Shown piece by piece: positions 36,401 to 48,400 of a DNA stretch of 64,000 nucleotides. Source of the stretch: Blastobasis lacticolella. Its lineage: Eukaryota; Arthropoda; Insecta; Lepidoptera; Blastobasidae. The notes under the pieces were generated by a model that worked only from the letters and a program-made list of their open reading frames with translations, was not told the origin of the DNA and searched no databases. A program made the position numbers and the translations under genes. The stretch lies in NCBI GenBank assembly GCA_905147135.1, contig LR990060.1:5844001-5908000 (forward strand). Reading direction: 5' to 3'. Every line of letters starts with the position of its first letter. Position 1 is the stretch's first letter.

Positions 36401-39400
36401 TTGGTTCCCTAGTTGCTTGTGTGCTTGGTATATCACCCTGTCTTCGTGCTCGGTCCATGCGGTCTTCTTTATGGACGGGTTCAGATGATTGTGCCAGCGT
36501 TCTCTGTGAAGAAGAATTTGAAATGTTTGTAAGTGGAAAATACAACATGGTTTTTACAGGGTCGACAAAGCGTTGTGATGCCCCAGGTTATAGCAAACGT
36601 CCATAGGCCGCGGTGACTGCTTACCATCAGGCAGGGCGTAAGCTTGTTTGCCACCTAAGTGGTATAAAAAAAATATCGCGGTAAGAATAAAACCTACAAG
36701 TGAGATATAACGCACGATATTATCGCATGCGTTTTTGCGATAATGCGTTCCGCGTCCTTTGGTATCCTTTGCATAATAATCATCATTATTATGAAGAATG
36801 CATGGTGAAACAGATCTTAAGTAAAACTATTTCAACACTTGGGGAACGTGCCCATACTACGTGACTCGTTCAGGGGGGAGGGGAGTCTCCAAAATAATGA
36901 TTGGTCACTGAGGCGGGAGAGCTTGGGTCTTGGTCACGGAGTCAATATTCTCTAGGAAAATCTCGCGTTTATACGAGATACTAAAAAAAAAAAATTTAAG
37001 GCACTCAGGATATAATTGTGAATTGACTTACTAATAATCTAACGTTATGTACATTTAATAAAATAAATAAAAAACACGGCAAGCGCCCTAATAAATAAAG
37101 TCAAATATGAGATTTTATTTACATTTTATTGCAAAAAAATGATTTGAATTCTTTTTTGAATTTGAAAACTTGAGGGTGGAGTCTTGGCATATACTACGGA
37201 TAGTCACCGTAGGGGTGAGGGGATAAAAATAGTAAAAAATGGGTCACGTAGTATCGTTACGTTCCCTTACAAAATTGTCTAAGTTTATTTATTTATTACC
37301 TGCATTGCTTCCCTATCCTGCCTTTGAGATGCCGCGCGATGAGCGTCCATTTTTTAGGTCCGTATTTTCCAACTAATTCTATGACTTTTTCGTCCTCCTG
37401 AAATAAGAAAAACACTCGTTAAGTATGTATTTAGAATGCACTTACATACTGGCACATCCAGAGGGAAAGATGACGAGCCACAGAGGAATTAAACGACTAA
37501 ACTAGACTAACCACTGTTGGAAGTTGTGAGACAACAATCTTCACAAGTTATAATTAAATTCATAAAGTTGTAAACCACGTGTGGTACACATCAGGTGTAG
37601 TTAATGTTATTTTATTACTTTAAACAGGACTATTTTTATTTGATACCTACTAATATTGTCTTAAATTATGTCAATTTTAAGTACCTAACATTATTTCGTG
37701 ACTTTTTGAAAATCTAATGAACATGTAATACTTGTATTATTGTAAATTATGCTTTCTATTATCACTTTTATAGCACATGTTATGGGTGTTGGGTGTGCTT
37801 TGGAAGTGTAGTGAGTAACCACGAAAGTTTCTATTATCAGTCGACTTGTAACGTAACGTAAAGTATTTGTATTTGTTTAGCATCCCTCTAACCAGAAATA
37901 AATAAATAATAATACGGTATTGCAATGCCACAATAGAATAAAACTAAGTGTAGCAGCATCATCATCTTAGCGGTCATACATCCATTCCTGCTTCTGCCAG
38001 GGCCAGCAATATCAATCCATCGCTTCTCAGGCCTCCCGCGAGACCTCAATCCTGATACCGGCAGATTTCTTACGGATACCTGGGTTTACAGCACGTGCCC
38101 AAACCAGCGCAGGCGTGCGTCACTACGACAGACATTACTATTATTCCAATAGCCGTTACAATTCAAATGGCATTCGACCGTGATACCAGTCACATCTCCC
38201 TAAAGAGCCTCAACGCCTTAGCCCACCTAAGTTGAACAAAAAAGCAACAGGCACGGACGATCGTCGATAAAAACCTTACACCTAAACTCTACGTAGTGGA
38301 TATACGTAGACGGTACGAAAAATTTCCGGCCTCAACGTGAAGATGGCAGCTCATACTTTGGTGACTACCTTCCATACAAAATTTAAGTTATTTTGAGCTC
38401 GTCATTTCGATTTAAGCTTTCTGAGTCACAGTCGAAGTATTTTCTGATAAAAAGAAAATCGAGTATCAACCACACATGCAAATATGTATTATAAAAAGCA
38501 AGCATATTTGTACCACTTTAAAGCAAATATTGTATGGAACTAGATTCAAACCAGTAAGCTAGACTCATGGTCAGATTTATTTATATTTTTTTATTATTAT
38601 TTAGACTAACCAGGCATTTCACCTGGCGGTAAGTAACGATACCGCCGATGATGGAGCATGCCTATCTAGGAACAGCTCACTCTAGCCTTGAAGGCATTTA
38701 GATTATAACCCTCAGATTACAACCTTTTGTGACCTTTTCTGTAAAGCACTTACTAGTGCAACAGTCAAAACGTAAAAAAATAATACATAAATAACAATAA
38801 TCTCTCTTATGTAGCATGCGAGTGAGAACTAGAACAGACTAGGTACATGTTGTACCAACGAACCTTACATAAAAACAGAAATACATTTAACAAGAGTGGG
38901 CGGGCAAATAAAAAAACATTCAAATCGTAACCGTTTCGATCAGCTGTGCGGTAATAATAGTGGACTATCGTGATTCGAAATCACGTTTCTAGATCGCAAA
39001 GTGTATCCTTGTAGGTAGACACTATGACGCTTCACTTTTTGTGGCACTCTGATCTCATATAACATAAATTGTCAATGAATTACTAATTAATTAAAAGAAA
39101 ATGTCAAAACGAGTTATATAAAACAATTTTCCGTTTTGTACGTGTATTTTAGCAACAATATCAATTTACATAATTTATAGACTAAGAGCGGCTTGCACCA
39201 AATTTTTAAACGATTTTATGATTAAGATATATACAAAATATATCTTAATCTATTAGCTTTATGCTTAATTCTTTAAAGCGTTAGGGCCCCACGGTCCCAA
39301 ACGGCTTAAATAAGAAGTCCAGGGTTCCTAGTCCAACGTTCATATTTCCTACGTTTGAGGTACTCAGCAGCAGAGGTTACATGGGACGGCGCCAGAGTGT

Positions 39401-42400
39401 AAACGCAAGTAGCGTCCCACATCAGCGCCCTCCCACGTTTCCAAGCAATAAGCGTCATGCCGTCAGACATGACCACGTCACGTATGGTACCATTCGGCTC
39501 TTATACGGCCGATCTGTCCTTAAAGTTTTTTGTAATTCTCGTACAACTTAAATGGAGAACAATCTAAATAAATTGTACAAATTTGCCACACTCCTCCCAT
39601 TAAAGGTACCAATAAACATAACCTGTAGTTCGACAAGTTATAGCACTTTGAAGAACCGACACGACGAGCAAAAAGCCTCTCATTCAAAAGCGCCAATCAA
39701 TGCGTCCAACCTTGACTAAACTTTTTACTTTGCTCGAAGAGTAACTAAGCAATTACTTAGTCTCAATCTATATACGATTCGAGGATGATAGATCAATGCG
39801 CTGTGTTATAATTATTACAATCGATCATCAAGTTTATGAAAAGCATAAGTTTTTATTGAGGCTTTTTGTCGCCTTTTTGGTACAGAAAAACAATATTTCC
39901 CACGGTCTATACTAGAGGAGTGACGTCATCATATTACATTAAGATGTCGACTTTGAAATATGGGATGTCAATTAACTATTATTAATGTAACTTTTCGAAT
40001 AATCAGCTCATTGAATTTTTGTTCCTTGCAAGATGTTTTTTGAGGATTTATTTCTTCACCAATAAATGAAAATCCCCGACAAAGTCTACATTTATGTACT
40101 CGAATATTTCCCAAACAACTGAACCGATTTTAATGAAACACGCTAAGAACCATCTCGATAAAACTAATTTTTTAATGAAGAAAACGGCATCAAAATCGGC
40201 CCATCCGTTCGGGAGACAGTGACTGTCTCAGTGACAGATACACACCTCAAACTTATAAAGCCTCGCTTTTTGAGTGGCTCGATAAAATGTGTGACACTTA
40301 TAAAAATACCATCACGAGGCCCTTATCTATTACCTATGTATTAGAATAATCAATTTTGGACATGGACTTATCATTTACATGAACCGCTAAAATGACCTAC
40401 ATATTCTACATTTTAATAATTAAAGAATGAATTTTAATTAAAGATAATTCGCAAGAGTTTCCGTGTTAACTAATTACTATCATTTACCTACACTTAGATA
40501 CTGAGCCAAATATGAATTGCATGAAGGAATGTGTAATATGATAAAAAACAATTCTCATCAGTCAACACACGCTTCACACACGTGGTGCGAGAACTCAGTA
40601 GACAAACACACAAAAAACACATGACCGAGTCAAGGTCTATATGGACATGTCACGGGCTAAAAATGCGGTATACATAGCTGTGACAAATTTCGTCTCTATT
40701 AAAAAACTAGAGAGTCCTGTTTGGATCCTGATTAGATTGTTAGAGGATATTAAACTGTGACAGAAAACAAAGTTTTAAGTATCTTTAGGTATGACAGAGG
40801 TATGTAAGAGGAGGTAACTTTAGGTACGAACAACTTTAGTATTCATGTCACAGTTGGACCACGACGCTTTTGAAGATTAGGATAGTCAGTGTTTTAGATA
40901 ATTTACGAGATATACCTAGCCTGTTTTTATATAATGATGAGAGGACAGGGACACTCTTTCCAACTATAAATGTTTAATTGCTAGTGGACCCGGCGAGACT
41001 TCGTTGGCGTACACCCACTTTACCCCTATCTACCCTTTCTTCTGACTTATAAACCTTCCTCTTGACTCACTGTATCTATAATTGAAAACCGCATTAAAAT
41101 CCGCATAGTTTAAAAGATTTACATAAGGAGAGATGACGAGAAGCGACTTTGTTTTATACAATGTATAGATGTTTGGCTAGTTGTTGTTGCCGTGTGGTGT
41201 CCGAAAGAGTAGAATAGCACCAACCCCTCACACTCATGGGTGTCGTACAAGGCGACTAATGTTTTCGAGGCAAAAGATCAAGAGTCTCCGTAGACTGGAA
41301 AAAGGAAAGCAGCATTTTCCATTGTTATATTTAAATACTGCGATCTCCAGCCCGCCTACCAAGCGTGGAGATTATGGCTAAAACCTCCCCTTTCGTGGGA
41401 GAGGCCCTTAGTCCTGCAGTGGACTGTTACGGGCTGAGATGATGAGATGTTTGGCTAAGAGCTTTGGCTCTTTTAGACAGGTATGTTCCGGCAGCATCAC
41501 CACTTACCAGGCCAGGAGGCGATAAAATACCTGTTAAGTACACAAATATAGTCTTTTTTTATGACGAAGATGAGTGAGCCTACGAAGGGTATGTTTAGAG
41601 GTTTAGCAAGTTATCTAGAATCAGTCAAATGCAGAATCGGTCAAAAGTACACTATGATGTCAAAAGTGGAATCGGTCATATGTGGAATGGTCTTAACGAG
41701 TTATACGTCCCCTACGTGAAACATTAAAGCTTTACTTCTCTTTAAATAGCAACTATGACTATATGTATATAGCTACGCTAAACTTCCTACATAAAGTTTT
41801 ATTCAAGCCATCACTATTTAAAATGCATACCGCGTGACCTGCGCGTGTACAAAGCGTTCATTCATAAAATCTCGGAAACTATGCCGTCATAAGTATGCCC
41901 GGTTAGAAATACGTATACGTATTTTGGTTATGCCACCAACCAAATTGAAATACGTAAAGTTAACGTATTGAAGAAACTATATTTTTTCGATTTATCTTTT
42001 ATAGTGAAACTAGCTTTTGCCCGCGACTCCGTACGCGTGGAAATCGTTTTCAGGGCAGTCTATCTTCCTTCTAAGTAACCATTTTAAATGGTCTATTATG
42101 ATTCTATATCAGGTATTCCAGTTTCCAAAATCAATTTTACCCTATATATTGCCCCGGCTTAATAGCTACACAACAATAAGTTTGATTCACATCCGTCCAG
42201 TAGTTCTGACATTAGCGTTTCTAGGGCTATTTTCCAGGGGGGGCCTGGCCCCTGACGTGGCCGATGAAGCCGAGTCAATCGCCAATGTACAGTCAGTGAT
42301 CACCCGATCCTGGGGTGGGCACGGCCCACCCGGCCCCCTCTCTTCCTACGCCTATGAGTTCCGAAGATTAGCGTGTACAGCCAAACAAACAGACAAATGT

Positions 42401-45400
42401 TTAAAAATTCTTACTCTATTACTATTTCTTTATCGCGATAATATTTTTTTGTAATTATGTTCAATATAGACTCACTTTATTTACTGTTTTATTATATGTA
42501 CGTAGATATTAAATTTATTCACACCATGAGTAGACCCAAAAGGTTTTATAGCGAGCTTCAATGTAAAACACACTTATAATTCTATGGAAAATTGTTCCGG
42601 TTATTAAAGAGTTTCAAAAGCCTTCAAATTACCTCTAAAACTAAGATATGAATAAGTAAATGGTTCTGAGTACCTGTCACTGGCTATTATGGTCTTTTCT
42701 GCAAACATAAGCCATTGAAAGGTAATAAGGAAACATAGAAAACACATGAGACGTGCTAATGTAGACATAGTGACTTGGGCTCCGATTTTACTTACATTAT
42801 GCGTGGGAATAGAATGGCTATTCTATGACTATCGAAGTAGTGACAATCGGCTCCCGAGATTGTTCAAACAATCACAGGGTATATGAAAATAATTAAATGT
42901 CAAGTGAACCAAAAACACCCCATTAATATCCAGTCTGAGTTCTTCTGTTATTTAGTATTAAGGTACTAATGAGCAGTCCATTTTATCAAGTTTAGCGTTC
43001 CAACGGCGCCGCCTCCTCCGATCCTACGCGATTTCCGACATGACGCTGTGTGGTAGAATCGCATCCGTGTCGGCATGCGAAACTGTATGGGCGTATGCAA
43101 GCAAGCGAGAGTCAATGCGATGCGTCTGACCTACACTATGAATCATCGACGACAGATAGACAGACAGGACGGCGGACGTTGTATGTATGTGTGTGGGATA
43201 ACTTGTTGGTTCTTTGGATTTCATTTTTTTTGGTTGAGCGTTCGTGTGATCAGATTAATACGAGTATTTGGTGTTGAAAATTAATGACGGTATTTTTTTA
43301 TACCACTAAGGTGGCAAACAAGCTCAGGGAATGCCTGATGGAAAGCAGTCACCGCAGCCTATGGACGTTTGCAATACCAGGGGCATTGCCGACAAAAATA
43401 CTTTTCACCCCTTGCTTGTATTTTTTTCTTCCTTGTATTTGTCGCAGACAAGTAGAATTTGAGGTTTTACAAAATGTGCGGCATTTTTTATAACGCCGGC
43501 TATTGTGGTCGATATTTTTTATAACAGACCGCTATCTTACCCCTGATGGGAAGCGACGATGCGGCCGAAGGTGGACAATGCGAAAGCGATCGAGGTAAAA
43601 TCACCATATGGGTACATAATTTAAGTAGCAAAGACAAATAATGTTAAACGGTAAGACATTTAGCGAACACTGAAGGTTTAGAACAGCTATAAAGGAAGTG
43701 CAGACCATAGGCTGGGGTGACTGCATACCATCAAGCAGGCCGTAAGCTTGTTTGCCACCTTAGTTGTACAAAAAAAAGTTATATGTAACGAGCATAAGTA
43801 AAAATTAACATGCGTAGTTATAGAACAACAGTCTTGTAGCACCCCATTCAACTATCTTCTTATTGACAAAACACACGGTTAGACAGTCCACCTGATCGAA
43901 AGTGGCCTGATGGGAGCGGATGCGGCACCGCACCAGCCTTTGAAGTATCTTTCGAAGAATCTCAAGTGTATTCTCATACAACTCGATTGAGCAGCGAGCA
44001 AAGCACGCATCAATATTTACTACGCACTGTTCACTTTCCGTTACTAATACTTTACCTATATCATACTATTACTTAATGAGTATTTTAGTCGAGGAACTCA
44101 AGTTTTAAAGTCGTGGCATTTTTGTAGAAAACAAAACGTAGGAGCGACATAAATTACAATTTTATAGCAGGGAGTTATTTATTCATTTCGTTGTTGTTTG
44201 AAAACCTAAAAAAGCAATGTAACATTGGTATGCAGTTACATGCAGTTACCTTCGTAACTTAGACAAGCTTTTAAAGTGAAAACATTATGAAAGGAAGTGT
44301 ACTTTACTATAACAGCTATATTGCTTCAGATAACTATTTTTTAACGTAATGCATTATATTATACATAGTATAAAACAAAGTCGCTTCCCGCTGTCTGTCC
44401 CGCACACTTAGATATTTTAAACTACGCAACGGATTTTAATGCGGTTTTCAACAATCGATAGAGTGACTCAAGAGGAAGGTGTATGTGAAGCAAAAAAAAG
44501 GGTATGTCCCTACCTACCCCAGTAAAGTAGGTGTACGCGAACGAAGTCGCGCCGGGTCCACTAGTTATGCATTAACCGATCTATTCCAGAAAGCATTATT
44601 ATACCTGACCGGTGTAAACAAATACAACAAAAATGTCTAACCTTACTCAGGGTTTTCCTTGAGGAAGTTAGCACAGCTAATTAAGATATTGCGTCCATAA
44701 AGCCTATTGAATAGCAGCACAAAACGTTTACCGTTCTTTTTTGTCCAACATTAACTTTTTAATATAGGTACGTGCTAATAAGTGCTAGTCATATCTAAAT
44801 ATATAGACTTCATCCGCGTGGAAATCGTTTTTAGGGCAGGTTATTTTTTTCCCGATTGACCATTGTAAATGACCTCCCTAATGTATGAAAACTAGTACTA
44901 CAGAGAGGTCAAGCTGTATTTCTTAATCTACCCAACCAAAATAAATGAAACATGGCCTAGATTTGCAGTTGGACCACAAACTACCAAACTGTGAAAACAT
45001 CAAAGTCCGTTCGGCGTCATTTTCATGTTCAAGTTCCTCTTTAGGGGTAGGCAGAGACTATAGGGTGACACAAGCTACGATCCTGGCACACCTCTTTGGC
45101 TCTTTCACATACGGGCGTGAGAGTGTACGTATGAGTGTATATTGTATGTTCCTCCACTCAGTTGGTGCTGAGTGGGTACCATTTATGCTGGCCGTTTTAA
45201 ATGTCTCATTGTTGTCAATTATGTAACTATTATTGTGTCGTGGTGTGCTGTGTATAATAAATGTCTTTCTTTCTTTCACTCACCTCCTTAGTCCAAGGCC
45301 CCTTGATCAGCTCAGGGTTGACCACTTTGGTCCACCGCTGTTGGCACTGCACGTCTGACCGATCGGTGAACTGGCCCGCAATCATCTCCCAGTTTTCATT

Positions 45401-48400
45401 GTACATCTTCACGTACTGTTTGAGCCGTTTGTCCTGGAAACGGGGAGATGGTCATATATAAGGTAGTCTTCGCCCTGACAATCCCTTACCATCCAGGGCG
45501 AATTGTCTGTTTAGTGTGTGAACGAATCTGTCTTTTGCGTCTCTACAGCCATCATAAAAAGTGGCGTACCAACTGTGACGTTGTTTAAATCATCTATGAT
45601 AGATGTCTAAGGCCAATGATGATGAAGTTGCGGGACTATGTTCTTCAAAATTTGTATTAACTTAGAAGACAAGCTAGTGTTGACTTTTGACATTGTGAAA
45701 ATTGTGACGATGAAAGTTATGGTCATTTACTTTTCACATAAGTTGCGTAGTCATAATCTCATTGGACATGGCTTTCAATTAATTGGTACGATTGTACAGA
45801 TGTCAAAGTACCATTGCTTGAGAAATTAAGGTCTGTAGTACCTACAGTTTTGAGGAATCAAGACCCTACTACATCAGTAAAAGCAAATCATTACAAACAT
45901 CGAAGAGGAAATCAATGTACAGTCATAGCCATGCATTAAAAATACTTTGATTTGATCATGATCATCATCTGAGCGGTAAATTCCGTCATACAGAGTTCTC
46001 TGTACTGCTTGTTTTCCTCCACTTCGAAAGGTCTTCAGGTTGTTGGTTTCGCAACTGACTCAGCGATATCAATCCATCGCTTTTTCTTTGATACGGACAA
46101 CGGATATAGATTTGACATCTTTAGATAAATGAAGCTAATAACATACCTCCTCCTTCGTCCACCGACCCCTGTTGATATTCTTCCGCGTCCCAACGCTTTT
46201 GGTTGTAGTCGAGACATCCTCGTAGGCTGCCGTGGAGTCCTCAGAATACTCGCTACTCTCCGAGTCATAGCGTCTGTTGGCAATGGAAAGGCGACTTTAA
46301 TATTTGGTAAAGAAGTTAGATTTTAGGATAAATGGCGAGGTTTAGACAAGAAGAGTTTAGTATGAACGCCTTAGGCTTTCGTAAGCGAGGTGATTACTGC
46401 CTTACGGACAGACCAAATAGAACCACTATATACCAGAAAATGCACAGCTTCGTTTTCAGTGTGCATTTTCAAATTAGGTACAGCATATTAATAAATGCCT
46501 TGATATTAATTTTTCATACATGGAAACATTATGGAAACAACAAACTGTAATCTGTCTCCTGCACGGCTAGTACAAGTATGTCCGCGACATTGCTTGCGCC
46601 GCGCTCCGGCCTTTGTTACCTTCTCTCAATACTAAGATGAAAGAGACAGCAGTATCATGTCGCGCCGTTTTTCGGTTGTCGAGCGCGCGAGCACACTTGT
46701 GCTAGCCATGCTAAATCGGTTACCTAAAGAGTTGTTAATGAATCGGATATGATAGGGTATCACAATGTGCACATTGAGGTATTTATTTCTTGTCCCAAAG
46801 CTCATCGCAGTTATGATATGCTACCTGTGTGCTCAATGTGTTCGATATCAAAGAAACCGCCTCAACCAATTAATGTGGAACTGGAATATAACTAACTCGT
46901 CCATAAAACAACAGATAATATCTTCCATATGCCAAGTAAACAAGTTGAACGAACTAGTTATAAACAAGCGCACATCCTTTGGTTTCATTTTTGTTTGTTT
47001 AACTAAGGCTTGAGAAAAAACGTGGATCAAGGACGAGTCTTGACATAGTATAAAACAAAGTCGCTTCCCGGCGTCTGTCCTTTTGAAGGCTTAGGAACCA
47101 AACTACGAAATGGATTCAGAAACACGTATTCTTCGGTTAGCAGAAATATCCCAGTACAATATTTCTACACGTAGATCCTTTACTTCATCTAATAACTAGT
47201 GTTAACATTGATATTAACACAATTGCTATTCTTAGATTAGCAATATTTATTATGTAATGAAATCTTTTTTTTTTTAATGTCATACGATAGGCAAACAGGC
47301 AAGCGGGCCACCTGATGGAAAGTGGTCACCACTGCCTATAGACCACCTCTATAACACGTTGCTCTGGCAGCAAAAAGGCAAATGCCCCTCAACTGCCAAA
47401 GCCACGGTTCCCTAAATCCCCACCCCATGGAGCACTGGAAACCTTACTCACCGGCAGAAACACAATACTATTAAAAAGAGTATTGTTTAGCTGCGGTATT
47501 CTGTAAGGTGGAGGTACTTCCCCATCTATCAAAATTTAAATTTTAAAGCATTGAATGACTGGAAAATAAGCAAGTACATCCTTAGCCACCCCGTTTACCA
47601 CGTCTGCCATTAAATTAAATAGTTCATTTAATATAAATACTCGGCTACATGTCCGGACATAGGCTTCAAGCGTTCCGCGACAAGTCGTGATCCGATTGAC
47701 TTTGTGTTTTCAGCGAACTCAACAAGATCGTGAATCTCATGGGTTATTTTATTTCATACCTGCTAACGTCACGCCTTTTTCCCGACGAGGCAGATACCAT
47801 ATAGTTCCACTTGGTACGGTCCAAACAAATCTCTCTCGCTTCTTCCACATTCATTAACCTTTTCATACATTAACTTATTATAAGTAATAATCATTATTTT
47901 CTTGGCGTTAATGTCCCGATTGTGCTCTCGTGCACAAGGTCCCCGGGTTCGTCTTGACCATGATCCAGGATTTGGCAGATCAGATAATTACAGTGCAGCG
48001 ACTGCCATCTGACCTGCGTGACCTTGCTACCAAGGGAACCGAACCGGATTGGATCATGTTTTGGTGTGTGACCTCTAAACCATCATCAAGGGGGTACAAA
48101 TTATTACATGTATTAAAATTAATAACAATTGAAACAAATTCAGTTCATTTCCTCATCCACATACCTCGTCCGCAATGAATGGACGAAACACGTTCCAGGC
48201 AATCAGCTGATGGCCTGGCCGCGCATAAATTTACCACCTTTGTATTTTTTTCTCCCACATTCTTTTTGCCATTCTTACCTCATCGGCCGGAGAATTATTA
48301 GTTTTCGAAACCGGTAAGTTATTTGTATGCGAACTCGTTTTGCTCTCGAGTGCTGTAAAGAGGGCTATATGGGTGTCGTATTGGGGTTTAAAATGGTCTG

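Noticed and set aside
36238..36606. A 122-codon plus-strand open frame
   Set aside because: It is a shadow of Myb exon 5 on the opposite strand, joined to pieces of an S2 SINE and a LINE end.
42017..42454. A 145-codon plus-strand open frame
   Set aside because: It runs through a known interspersed repeat and a 148-bp insertion with target duplications; the frame is accidental.
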